DNA of 64,000 bases from Delphinapterus leucas (lineage: Eukaryota; Chordata; Mammalia; Artiodactyla; Monodontidae), in the NCBI RefSeq assembly GCF_002288925.2, contig NW_022098050.1:9603884-9667883 (forward strand), in the 5' to 3' direction. Both the position numbers and the translations under genes were made by a program. Positions 23,306 to 33,035 of this stretch are shown here, piece after piece; within the stretch, counting starts at the first letter, position 1; every line of letters begins with the position of its first letter. The notes below the pieces were generated by a model that saw nothing but the letters and a program-made list of their open reading frames with translations, was not told where the DNA came from and did not search any database.

Positions 23306-23830
23306 GCAAAGAATTGTCTCATGTAGTCATGTGTGAGATGCATGGGCAGTGTACAGAGTTCTCACTTTACCATGTAGTTAAATGTGAAAGATAACAACTC
23401 TTTCCAGATGCAATGTAACAGACACATCCCTTTCAAGGACAGCCTTCAGCTTGCTTGTAAAACAAAGTTCTTTTTGACTCCATCAGTTAGAAATTGCTAA
23501 CCCTGGTCTCAGGTGGTATATTTGATGCTGTTGCATCTGCAGGTTAGTTAGTGTATCAGTTACTTGTGCTGTTAAAGTTGACAGGTCACCAGCTCAAAGG
23601 GTCAATAGGAAATGTGAGAAAGTATGGGTTAACTATAATTGAAACACATGTGAGAAATGGAGTCTGAGCAGTCCTTCTGTATAGAGAAAACAGTCAGAAA
23701 GCTCCTGCTACAGTAGTTTTGTTATTTATGTTAAGATGTAAATCTACAACTATTTGCTTGTTTTTCTGTTTGTTAACGCCTTTTTTATTTTGCAAAGAGA
23801 CCCTCTCTACAGCAATGAATTTTCAATGAG
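23306..23830. other. unassigned block between L1 pieces
   Basis: About 520 bases with no open frame over 60 codons. It could be ordinary intergenic DNA or the 3'UTR of an unknown retrocopy, since it abuts a 46 bp piece of L1 3' terminus. I cannot identify it. Confidence 0.4.
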
Positions 23831-23877
23831 CAATTATACTCCAATAAAGATGTTAAAAAAATAAATAAAATAAAATA
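23831..23877 (+). mobile_element. very short L1 3' terminus with A-rich tail
   Basis: CAATTATACTCCAATAAAG followed by an A/T-rich tail is the last few dozen bases of the L1 3'UTR, as seen at the end of the copy at 5648-7146. Only this terminus is present. Confidence 0.7.
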
Positions 23878-23939
23878 CATAATACTGAAATGTAGATATA
23901 CATAGCATTGGCATTAATAGGCATGTGAAAATGAAAAAA

Positions 23940-24141
23940 AAAAAGTACAAACTACTAGGTATAAAATAAGTAAGTTACAAGGATGTAATGTACAGCACAG
24001 GGAATATAGTCAATATTTTATAATAACTTTGTTTGGAGTATAAGCTATACAAATATTGAATTACTATGGTGTACACCTGAAACTAATGTAACATTGTAAG
24101 CCAACTATACTTCAGTAAAAAATGAGTAAATAAAAAAAAAG
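23940..24141 (+). mobile_element. L1 3'UTR fragment, sense
   Basis: About 200 bases of L1 3' end: AGTACAAACTACTAGGTAT, GTACAGCACAGGGAATATAG, GTACACCTGAAACTAATG, CCAACTATACTTCAGTAAAA, then an A-rich tail at about 24117-24141. It is 5' truncated and abuts the hAT-like pseudogene. Confidence 0.9.
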
Positions 24142-24316
24142 CAAGTTGATGTTTTGGAAATAATTAGTGAATTTCTATTTCTCAAAAAAAAATGCTGGTG
24201 AATGTAACCTGCACAAAAATATTTGTCTGCATTTACCTTCCAATCAGAAGTCATAGTGATATTACTGACTATGTGAAAACCAGAAGACCGAAATCTGTTT
24301 AAAAAACATCACCACT

Positions 24317-24526
24317 GGGCTTCCCTGGTGGCGCAGTGGTTGAGAGTCCGCCTGCTGATGCAGGGGACGCAGGTTCGTGCCCCGGTCCAGGAAGATCCCC
24401 CATGCTGCGGAGCGGCTGGTCCCGTGAGCCATGGCTGCTGAGCCTGCGCGTCTGGAGCCTGTGCTCCACAACAAGAGAGGCCACAACAGTGAGAGGCCCG
24501 CCTACAGAATTAAAAAAAAGAAAAAA
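24317..24526 (+). mobile_element. CHR-2 SINE, sense
   Basis: A full-length-looking copy from GGGCTTCCCTGGTGGCGCAG to an A-rich tail. A-box-like TGGCGCAGTGG and B-box-like GGTTCGTGCCC are visible, as expected of a tRNA-derived polymerase III promoter. Target duplication AACATCACCACT (about 24305-24316) and AAAATCACCATT (about 24525-24536) is nearly exact. It interrupts the hAT-like pseudogene between its zinc-finger-like part and the KHGFSV segment. Confidence 0.94.
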
Positions 24527-24923
24527 AATCACCATTTATTTCAAAAGTTAGCTGCAGAAGTTGAATTTACATAGCATTCTGTGAAGCATGGCTTTTCAGT
24601 TAGATCAAATGATGATTTCTCTGAATTAATTTCATTCATTTTCAATTCCATGTTTTCCCATGCATGTACAAAGAGTGAAGTGATAGCTGTTATTGGGTTG
24701 GCTCCATTAGCAGAAAAATATCTTTGCAGTTAAATGATGCCAGTTTTATATCAGTGACACTAGATGCTTCAAATAGAAGATTGGTTAATTTCAGTAATGA
24801 CTTAATTTTTTCATCAATTTTATGCAATCAAAGTATAGCTTTTGGAAGATCATTTTGTTACAGTTAAAACATCTGACTCTAATAATGCTTACTTATACAT
24901 TCAGTTTAAAAATCCAACATTGG

Positions 24924-25130
24924 GGGCTTCCCTGGTGGTGCAGTAGTTGAGAGTCTGCCTGCCGATGCAGGGGACACGCGTTCGTGCCCCAGTCCAGGAA
25001 TATCCCACATGCCGTGGAGCGGCTGGGCCCGTGAGCCATGGCCACTGAGCCTGCGCATCTGGAGCCTGTTCTCCGCAGCGGGAGAGGCCACAACAGTGAG
25101 AGGCCCGCGTACAGCAAAAAAAAAAAAAAA
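24924..25130 (+). mobile_element. CHR-2 SINE, sense
   Basis: Full-length copy ending in a run of about 20 A residues. The target duplication AAAATCCAACATTG is exact on both sides (ending 24922 and 25144). It interrupts the hAT-like pseudogene between the DASN and DNTNTN segments. The overlapping minus-strand frames are artefacts of the GC-rich SINE. The clean tail and duplication suggest a fairly recent insertion. Confidence 0.96.
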
Positions 25131-26270
25131 AAAATCCAACATTGAAGGTAAAGTTATTTTGTTGTGATGATAATACAAACACAAATTTAGGTGGAATATA
25201 ATTATCTTGTCAAAAACAATGTTCTTACTAAATTAAGAAACCTATGGAGCAGAAATGCACTTGGAATTCGTTGTGGAGCATATGTAATTCATCACTGCAT
25301 CTAAACTGTGATACTCTACCAATTGAAATAGAAGCTATAGTTGTCAATATTTACAAATGTATTTACATATACATGTACACATTTAGAATAATTGAATTGT
25401 AAACTTTTGTGACACAATGTGGAACATGAAAAAGAATTTGGAATGGCAGTATATGATTCTCTTCTTGTTTCCAGTCATGACTCAGATTTTTTAAATGTTT
25501 GAGCCTTTATAGTAGTATGTTGTTAATTAACTCAAGGTCCTACAGAGTATTGACTATTATTGTAAACAAGTCCTTTAAATTTAGGTTGCTTTTTGTTCAA
25601 AATCATTTGGAAATCTTTAATCAAAGTACTCAAGAAATGGAGTACCAAAAATTCACCTTTTGAAGCTTTTAGCAAATTGCAATTATGAAAACAAAGCTTG
25701 TATATAGGAAGAAATCAAAATTCATCATTTAGCAGATTATATGATGAGAGCCCAAACTGTGCACAGGATTTAATTTTGACATTCTACAACTTCACTTTGT
25801 AATATCTTGACTTGATACATCTCTTATTTTTAACTAGACCTTATAATCTGTACTGCAATAGAATAAACTTGAGAAGGCCTTGATTTTGCAGTGTTTAAAT
25901 TTGGTGAACCATTCAAAATAATCATAAATACAGCGAACTTATTTAATGAGTTTTATTTTGTAAAAATATTTGTTGAAGGACCCTAAATGGAAGCAAAAAG
26001 ACATTACTTTTCAAAGTATTTATACATTTTTCAGTAAAAGAATTAGAATTGAGAATACTCTCTAATTAACAGAATTTGCTTTACACTTAGATAACTTTAC
26101 ATCTGTAAGGAGACTATTTTTTCAATTAAAAATATTATAGTCTTCAGAAAAGAAAAATTGAAGTTATTCAAAATTTCAAATTTATTGGCTATAAACTACA
26201 GCTTTGAAGAATATTGCATGCAATTTTACCAATTCCTATTTAAAAAAGACATTTTCAGAAAATATCAGTA

Positions 26271-26644
26271 ATGTAGTATTAGAAACACATATCACTAATA
26301 AACTAATTAAAGTGCATGAGTATGTACCAAGTATAATTATTTTATTTATGTATTTTTTAATTTTGGAAAAATCCTTTTGAAAAGTCTTTTACATGGAAAT
26401 AATTTTATTTTTTAAAAGAATTTCATATTTGAAAATATTTTAAATATAAAAATTTTATACCAATTATACCAATGAAATTAATCCAATTTGTTTGTTAATA
26501 AATACATATCTTAGAAAAGCATGGAACTGTAATTCTTCAAATGTTTAATTCTTCAAAATATTTTACTTTGGAAATTAAAACATTTAAAACAACTCCACTG
26601 AAGCTTCTGCTGTTACAGTTACCATCATGTTGCTAAAAACAAAG
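26271..26644. other. AT-rich DNA downstream of the hAT-like pseudogene
   Basis: Very AT-rich. It may be the 3' flank or former 3' untranslated part of the hAT-like sequence. I see no terminal inverted repeat that would close a DNA transposon. Confidence 0.45.
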
Positions 26645-26950
26645 GACATTTTAAAGTCCTCATCTTACTTGACATTTTTTGTCAGCTTTTCACATTGTCG
26701 ACTATTTCCCTCTTCTCAAAATGCTCTTTTTGCTTGGTTTCTCTGAGGTACACCATAACTCTCTGGTACACACTCTCCTCATACTCTCAGGGCTTTCTTC
26801 ATCTTTCCCATCATTAAATGCTGAAATACATCTTTCATTCTAGGTGGTCCTTGAACTACCATGGCTTCAAGTAACATAAAAATCTTCCATTCTCAACTAT
26901 ATATCTCAAATCAGATCACTCTTTTGAGCTTCAGACTTAATTATACAGTC
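26645..26950 (+). mobile_element. L2 LINE segment, sense, upstream of a nested insertion
   Basis: The sequence follows L2 ORF2 and downstream text: CTCATCTTACTTGACATTTT near 26659, TTGTCGACTATTTCCCTC near 26695, CACACTCTCCTCATACTCTC near 26768 and CCATGGCTTCAAGTAACA near 26859. It breaks at 26950 and resumes at 30704 after 3.7 kb of nested insertions. Together with 30704-31035 and 31433-32070 it is one L2 copy. Confidence 0.75.
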
Positions 26951-26958
26951 GCCTAGAG

Positions 26959-27132
26959 GCAAAGGTTGTCAAACTATCTCTGTAAAGGGCTAGATAGTAA
27001 ATATTTAAACATTTTTGATCCAATTGGTCTATGTCAAATTAATCAACTCTACCATTGTAGTGCAAAAGTAGCCATAGACAATACGTAAATAAATGAGCAT
27101 GGCTGTGTTCCAGTAAAACTTTATTAAAAAGA
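26959..27132 (+). mobile_element. hAT/Charlie-type element, left half
   Basis: CAAAGGTTGTCAAACT starts a known non-autonomous hAT element text with GTAAAGGGCTAGATAGTAAA, CCATAGACAATACG and GTGTTCCAGTAAAACTTTATT. The right end lies at 30644-30695. An 8 bp target duplication, GCCTAGAG at 26951-26958 and GCCTAGAT at 30696-30703, matches at 7 of 8 positions, fitting hAT integration. An L1 inserted at 27132-27133. Confidence 0.85.
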
Positions 27133-27342
27133 AGGCATTGTCCTGGAAGTTCTATCCAGAGCTACTTAGACAAGAAAAGAAATAAAAAGCATCCAAATTT
27201 GTAAGAAGTAACACTATCTTTATTTGCAGATGACATTATTCTACATGTAGAAAATCCCAAAGAATCCATAAGAAAGCTATTAGAGCTAATAAATGAATTC
27301 AGGAAAGTTACAGGTTACAAAATCAACACACACAAAACAGTT

Positions 27343-27588
27343 GTGTTTCTTAACATTAGCAATGAACAATCCAGTATGGAAATTAAGAAAACAATTTCAT
27401 TTGTAATAGCATCCAAAAGTATAAAATACCTAGGAATAAATTTAACCAAGGAGGGGAAAGACTTGTACATTGAAACTTATAAAGCATTGCTGAAAGAAAT
27501 TAAGGAAAACTTAAATAAATGGAAAGCCACCTTGTGTTCATGTATTGGAACACTTAATATTTTAAGATGTCAATACTATCCAAAGTGA
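27343..27588 (+). pseudogene. L1 ORF2 fragment after the RT motif
   Basis: An 81-codon open stretch containing KKTISFVIASKSIKYLGINL and TYKALLKEIKENLNKW, the segment that follows the FADD motif in L1 ORF2p. A stop at 27586 ends it in a region where active copies stay open. No host function is implied. Confidence 0.82.
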
Positions 27589-27627
27589 TTTACAGATTCA
27601 ACACAATTCCTGTCAAAATTCCAGCAG

Positions 27628-27630
<3 letters not shown>

Positions 27631-27668
<38 letters not shown>
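27631..27668. repeat. (TG)19 microsatellite
   Basis: An uninterrupted TG run of 38 bases within the L1. The length and purity make it a likely polymorphic marker. Confidence 0.97.
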
Positions 27669-27671
<3 letters not shown>

Positions 27672-28029
27672 AAATGGAAAAGCTGGTTCTCAGATTCATA
27701 TGGCCTTCTAAGGGTCCCAGAATACTCAAAACAATCTTGAAAAAGAACCAAGTTAGAAGACTCACACTTCCAGATTTCAAAACTTACTACAAAGCTACAG
27801 CATTCAAAACAAAGTGGTACTGGCATAAATATAGACATATAGAACATGGAATAGAATTGATACTCTAGAAATAAATCCTTACATGTATGGCCAATGGATT
27901 CTTGACAAAGATGTCTAGTCCATTGAATGGGGGAAGAATTGTCTCGTCAATAAATGGTGCTAGGAAAATTGGATTTCCCCATACAAAAGAATGAAGTTGG
28001 ATCCCTTCTTCATATCATTTACAAAAATT

Positions 28030-28347
28030 TTTTAAATAAATTTATTTATTTATTTATTTTGGCTGCATTGGGCCTTCATTGCTGTGTGTGTGTTTTCTCT
28101 AGTTGTGGCGAGCAGGGGTTACTCTTTGTTATGGTGCACGGGCTTCTCAGTGCAGTGGCTTCTCTTGTTGCGGAGCATGGGCTCTAGGCATGGGGGTTTC
28201 AGTAGTTGTGGCACACAGGCTCAGTAGTTGTGGCGCATGGGCTTAGTTGCTCCATGGTATGTGAGATCTTCCTGGATCAGGGATCGAACCCATGTGCCCT
28301 GCATTGACAGGTGGATTCTTAACCACTGCACCACCAGAGAAGTCCCG
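28030..28347 (-). mobile_element. CHR-1-like SINE, antisense
   Basis: T/A-rich tail at the left (TTTATTTATTTATTTTGG) and the tRNA-like head at the right ending CCACCAGAGAAGTCCC. The exact 12 bp target duplication TTTACAAAAATT is at 28018-28029 and 28348-28359. It lies inside the L1 at 27133-29631. Confidence 0.95.
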
Positions 28348-28835
28348 TTTACAAAAATTAAGTATGATCAATGATCTAAATATAAGAGCTAAAACCCTAA
28401 AACACTTAGAAGAATGCATAGGGGAAAAGGTTTATAACCTTGGATTTGGCAGTGGATTCTTAGATATGACACCAAAAGCACAAGCAACAGAAGAAAAAAC
28501 AGATCAATTGGACTTCATCAAAATTGAAAACTTTTGTTCATTAAATGATACTCTTAAGAGAGGGTGAAGACAATCCACAGAATGGCAGAAAATATTTGAA
28601 AATCATATCTAATAAGAGTGTAATATCCTGAATATGTTAAAAACTCCTAAACAAAAAGACAAAAACCCAATTAAACATGCATAAAGGATTTGAATAAAAA
28701 ACTGCAAAGAAGCTATACAAATTGCTGATAAGTACATGAAAAGATACTCAACATCATTAGTCAATAAAGGAAGTGTAAATCAAAGCCAGAAGTGAGATAT
28801 AACTTTACACCTACTAGAATGGCTATAATAATTTA

Positions 28836-29268
28836 TTTTTCATTTTTAAAATTTAAGTATAGTTGGTGTACAATATTACATAAGTTACAGGTGTACAATA
28901 TAATGATTCACAATTTTTAAAAGTTATATTCTACTTATAGTTACTACAAAATACTGGCTACATTCCCTTTTTTGTACAATACATCCTTATGGCTTACTTG
29001 TTTATTGAATAGTAGTTTGTACCTCTTAATCCCCTACCCCTATCTTGTCCTCCCTTCCCCCTCCCCACTGGTAACCACTAGTTTGTTCTCTACATCTGTG
29101 AGTCTCCTTTTTTATTATATTCACTAGTTTGTTTCATTTTTTAGATTCCACATATAAGTGATATCATACAATATTTGTCCTTCTCTGTCTGACTTATTTC
29201 ACTTAATACCCTCCAAGTCCATCCATGTTGTTGTAAATGGCAATATTTCATTCTTTTTTATGGAGAAT
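28836..29268 (-). mobile_element. L1 3' fragment, antisense, inside another L1
   Basis: Antisense L1 3'UTR (TAAGTATAGTTGGTGTAC) running to the [12 protein letters not shown] boundary (CAATATTTCATTCTTTTTTA). It is flanked by GAATGGCTATAATAATTT (28819-28836) and GAATGGATATAATAATTT (29265-29282), matching at 17 of 18 positions. Those are the two copies of a target duplication within the host L1. Confidence 0.9.
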
Positions 29269-29631
29269 GGATATAATAATTTTAAAAAATAATGGAAAAT
29301 AAAAAATGTTGGAGAGAATGTAGAGAAATTGGAACCCTCGTACTCTCATGGGAATGTAAAATGGTGCAGCCACTATGAAAACAGTTTGGTGGTTCCTCAG
29401 AAAGTTAAACATAGGATTACTGTATGACCCAGCAATTCCACTCTTAGGTACATAGCCAAAGGAATTGGAAACAGAAACTCAAACAGATTCTTGTATGCCA
29501 AAGTTATTACAGCATTATTCAGAATAACCCAAAAGTGGAAACAACCTAAGTGTTTAACAGTGAATGGGTAAATAAAATGTGGTATATATATACAATGGAA
29601 TATTATTCATCCTTAGAAAGGAATTAAGTTC

Positions 29632-30525
29632 TTTTTTTTCAATTTTAAAATAAAATAGTTTATTGGTTGTGTTAAGCAATATTTTATTACTTAAAATATT
29701 ATTTATTTTCAAATATTTTATCTAAGAACTTCAAAGCACTTGACAACTGATGCTGGTAACATCTATGCAATTGGCATTGCTACCATGTTTATATAGTTTC
29801 TGAAAATGAGGAAGAAAAATTTATTGTGGTTTCCAGCAGTGGAAAATTTTAAAAGTCCAGAATTACTGAGACAAAATTTACTGATTAAGTTAGCCCTAAG
29901 AGCTGAAATAGAATCATTTCCCAGGTACTTCATCTTTCATAATCTGTTACTGAAGAGATTCAGAATCTGTTCCAGTATAGAAATAGGGACAAACGGCTTC
30001 TATAAAAGAATCATTAAAAGTATAGAGAAGAGATCTATCATTCACATTATAAAAAGGAAACCGCACTCAACTCAGTCCAGAAAAATGCCAGTCTTACTGG
30101 GTTTTACTACTGGCAGAAGTTGACTGTCTTAGGATGCAATGCAACATAACTGCTGTCAACATATCGCCCAGTTGCCCAGAATATACCCTGACCTACTGGC
30201 TGATTCCACCATTTCCTAGGAAGACTATCTTGACACATGCCCAATGTCCATTTAGTTTTGTTTTCCAATTCTACTTCCCAGTAATGCCTGCCAGAATTAA
30301 ATCTCATAGAACCTAGGATAGCAAGGCAGAGATGAAATCTCCTTGAGTTATAACAAAGGTTTGTTTTTTTTCTTTCTACATTGCATACTTTTTCTGTCCT
30401 CAGAGACTATAAGCCCAGGATGTGCTGCTTCAAGATCTAGAATCACATCTATTTGTAATGGCTTGATAATTTTGCCTAAGCCAGATTATTGAGGAGGAAT
30501 ACTGAATCCATATTTCTTTAATCGC
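29632..30525 (-). pseudogene. TRIM-like B30.2 (PRY-SPRY) processed retrocopy, 5' truncated
   Basis: Read on the minus strand, PRY-type text (LDLEAAHPGLIVSEDRKS) leads into an open stretch at 30307-30107. This contains the SPRY hallmark SGRHYWEVEL followed by WTLGMCQDS. Later segments (FFWTELSAVSFL, a CPYFYTGTD-like piece) are displaced by stops and frameshifts. A 3' untranslated part follows, with an AATAAA signal (plus 29659-29664) about 20 bases before an A run (plus T run 29632-29639), as expected of a retrocopied mRNA. A weak target duplication may exist (AATTAAGTTC to the left, AATGAAGAGTTC at 30526-30537). In TRIM proteins this domain binds partners. Here RING, B-box and coiled-coil are missing. 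The parent gene is not identified. Confidence 0.82.
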
Positions 30526-30560
30526 AATGAAGAGTTCAAGGTATTTTATGTTTTGATACC

Positions 30561-30643
30561 TGTTGTGCTTCCAATATAGGGGGCACGGGTTCGATCCCTG
30601 GTCAGGGAACTAAGATCCCACATGCCAATAAATAAATAAATAA
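30561..30643 (+). mobile_element. CHR-type SINE fragment, sense
   Basis: Only the tRNA-like part remains: TGTGCTTCCAATATAGGGG, the B-box GGTTCGATCCC near 30588 and CAGGGAACTAAGATCCCAC, then a short AATAAATAAATAAA tail. Head and middle are missing. It lies between the B30.2 retrocopy and the right half of the hAT element. Confidence 0.85.
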
Positions 30644-30695
30644 AAACACACAGTGAGCCAAATTTTTCCTATAGGTCATAGTTTGCCAACGCCTG
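30644..30695 (+). mobile_element. hAT/Charlie-type element, right end
   Basis: GTGAGCCAAATTTTTCC, then GGTCATAGTTTGCCAACG, ends CCTG, the inverted match of the left end CAAAGGTTGTCAAACT. It completes the element begun at 26959 and is followed by its target duplication at 30696-30703. Confidence 0.8.
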
Positions 30696-30703
30696 GCCTA
30701 GAT

Positions 30704-31035
30704 AACATTTGTACTTGGATATCTGACAGGAATCTTAAAACTGAATTTATAATTATCCTGCATAAATCTGTAGATTTCTAGTCTTTCCCTTCTCAGTGAA
30801 TGATGTCATCATTTTCTTGGTTGTTCATTTTAGAAACTTGAACATTATCCTTTACACTTTCTTCTCCTTTAATTCTTACACCTAAGTCCTGTTGATTCTA
30901 TACTCCTACACATTTTCTAAATTTCTTCATTTCTTTCCATCTCTACTTCACCATGCTAGACCAACTCACCCTCATCCTACCTGGACTTCTGCAGTTGTCT
31001 TTATACTAGGCATCCTGTTTCCTCTCTTGACCATC
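30704..31035 (+). mobile_element. L2 LINE segment, sense, continues after nested insert
   Basis: L2 text resumes: TCAGTGAATGATGTCATCAT near 30795, CCTAAGTCCTGTTGATTC near 30881 and CTACCTGGACTTCTGCAG near 30978. An LTR interrupts it from about 31036; the L2 continues at 31433. Confidence 0.78.
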
Positions 31036-31432
31036 CCTAATTCATCGGTGGCAGAAACTACCAGTTGTCTTCCAACATCCACTCCCTTTCTTCCAAAGTA
31101 ATAGACTTCTTAGCTGGGCGCAGAGCCGTCTAGGGAAAAACCCCTCACTTTCCCAAACTCCTTTGCAGCTAGATGTGGCCATTGGGCTAAGTTCTTGCTA
31201 ACAAAACAAAATGGTAGTGACATATAGAATTTCCAGGTGGCTTTGGTGCTGCACAATCTTGGACAATGCTGGTAAGGGCAATAATGTTGGGATGGCAGAA
31301 GAAGAAGATAGATGGAGCCTGGGTTCCTAATGACTTTTAGGAGGAATATCGAATTCCACTCAGACTTTATCTTACTTACGCCATTGTTATTTTGAGTCTG
31401 TGTTACACTTAGCCAAAACTATAATCTAATGA
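31036..31432 (+). mobile_element. old MaLR-like LTR inside the L2
   Basis: CCCAAACTCCTTTGCAGC, GATGTGGCCATTGGGCTAAG, GAGCCTGGGTTCCTAATGAC and TTTGAGTCTGTGTTAC follow in the order seen in the related LTR at 52738-53160 of this window. Edges are approximate and no target duplication is resolved. No internal retroviral sequence accompanies it, so it is a solo LTR or a fragment. Confidence 0.55.
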
Positions 31433-32070
31433 AAACACCGTCTTCCACATAATAGCTAGAGTGATTGTCTAAAAACACAAATCTTGTCAGATCAATTCCT
31501 AATTTTATTTAAAACCCTTCTGTGGCTGCCCATCAATGAATGGGTGAATACCAAAATTCTTAATATTGCTCACAAGACTCTGTGCAATCCAGCCCCTGCT
31601 CGTTTCTTTAGCTTCCTTTTGCACCTTAAGGCTCCAAGGCTCCAAGCACGCTGGCTTAATCTTAGTTAGGTCTTTCCTAATCAAAGTGTTTCTTAAATAT
31701 CCTGTTTTCTTTGCTTAGAATGCTCTTTCTCTCTTTTTCTACCTGGCCCACTCCTACTCATCTATCAAGTCTCAGATAAAACATCATTTCCTTAAGAAAG
31801 CCTTGATCATTCCCCACCCTGCCCCATTCTCCCAAACTAGGTAAGGGTTTTCCCTGTGTTATCCACTCCAAATACCCCTTCCCCTTTTTGTTAATACTTG
31901 TCTCAATTGCAATTTAAATTGTTACTAAATAATTAACAGTAATTCAAATAATCCCATACTGGATTTTCAGATTTATGAGTCCATCTTATTCACTCCAGCA
32001 CCTGGCACAGTACCTGGCACATGGTAAGCAGCACAGTTTAATACCTGCTATTTGGTAGACACTAAGTACG
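31433..32070 (+). mobile_element. L2 LINE 3' end, sense
   Basis: L2 continues from AGAGTGATTGTCTAAAAAC near 31459 through CAATCCAGCCCCTGCTCG near 31586 and TAGAATGCTCTTTCTCTC near 31717 to the diagnostic terminus CCTGGCACAGTACCTGGCAC near 32000 and ATGGTAAGCAGC. This is the best-preserved L2 3' end in the window. Confidence 0.82.
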
Positions 32071-32532
32071 TAGTACTAATTATTATTACTGGAGTATAAG
32101 GACTACTTCTACCTTGATCAAAGCTACCTCCTGAGACAATTGGCTTAGTGACAGCTTTTAAAAGAATCTGAATCCAAGGCTACTGAAAATTAAAAAGAGG
32201 TACGTTATTCACCTTAGGTCAATAAGTTAAAATTGGTTTTTATTTGCCGTTTGTCAAACTCAAAAGGTATTTTAGCTCAAAGGAAAGTTTATAGTTAAAA
32301 GTGGTTAGTGGATATCTTCTATAAAGTATGTAATTTGGAATGAACAGCAGGAGGAAGGGAAATATTTTAGGTAGGTTTAAAGTAAAAGAGTGCAAAGAAT
32401 AAAATAAATATCTTATTTGGGAGTCATAGGGAGGAAATTGCTTTAATCTAAGATATTTAGTGCCTTTCTATTATGGTTGGCACTAGATTAGCTACTACAT
32501 TCTTTTCTTAAATTAATACTTAAATGTATATA

Positions 32533-32578
<46 letters not shown>

Positions 32579-33035
32579 CATACACACACATGCATACAGG
32601 TATTATACAAGTGCTTGCCTAGAAAATGTGTCTACATATATGGTTACTCAATAAATAATCATAGTAGAAATAAACTCCTTAATAATGAAAGCTTCATGTA
32701 CAAACAAATAATTAAAAATATTGATGACTATCTACATTATACCAGTGGAACACCAGTGCAGTGCTAATTGAGATATATGCATATAATGAATACAGATAAA
32801 CATTAAAGGAATGTCCTTCAAAGGAAGGAGCAAGTAGCATCATGAACTACACTTATATTTAAGTTTTTCCTCCCAGGGATTTTATTTTTCTACAATCATT
32901 GCCTTCAACCATGCTGTATTGAATATCTTTTGCATCCCTTAATGACACTTTGGGTGGATTCCAAAGCTTTCTCGTTGCATCTGGCTACTAAAACTCAGTT
33001 CAATCTAGTTAATGCCATGCATGCTGAAGTGTTCA
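32071..33035. other. AT-rich intergenic DNA with a (TA)n
   Basis: Unassigned apart from a TA microsatellite at 32526-32575. No gene signal. Confidence 0.5.
32526..32575. repeat. (TA)n microsatellite
   Basis: About 50 bases of TA with a GTG interruption, followed by a short CATACATACACACACA stretch. Confidence 0.95.

Larger units (their letters stand above)
24142..26270 (+). pseudogene. decayed hAT-superfamily transposase-like gene, split by two SINEs
   Basis: Translated segments on the plus strand line up, in order, with hAT-type transposase-derived proteins. A zinc-finger-like end with HSDITDYVKTRRPKS is at 24252-24296, KHGFSVRSNDDFSELIS at 24584-24634 and TLDASNRRLVNF from about 24757. 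CDDNTNTNLGG lies at 25163-25195 and LPIEIEAIVVNIYK at 25316-25357. FVQNHLEIFNQ starts at 25592, NLFNEFYFVKIFVE at 25936 and a C-terminal FEEYCMQFYQFL at 26203. Stops and frameshifts separate them, so no product is made. CHR-2 SINEs at 24317-24526 and 24924-25130 interrupt it. The 5' side is lost against an L1 tail. It could be a transposon relic or a dead copy of a host gene derived from one. Order and motifs are seen; the family is inferred from memory. Confidence 0.68.
27133..29631 (+). mobile_element. older L1 LINE, sense, with several insertions
   Basis: L1 ORF2 from mid reverse transcriptase (TATTTGCAGATGACATTATT near 27222, encoding FADDI) to near the ORF2 end (CAATGGAATATTATTCATCC near 29593). 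The C-terminal region near 29310-29400 is recognisable. Inserted into it are a (TG)n run, a CHR-1-like SINE and an antisense L1 3' fragment. It stops at 29631, where the B30.2-type retrocopy begins, and its own 3'UTR is missing. It lies inside a hAT element. The longest surviving frame is 27343-27588. Confidence 0.87.

Noticed and set aside
24317..24526. Possible tRNA gene from A-box and B-box-like motifs
   Set aside because: The promoter-like boxes belong to a tRNA-derived SINE; no cloverleaf with anticodon stem can be formed convincingly.
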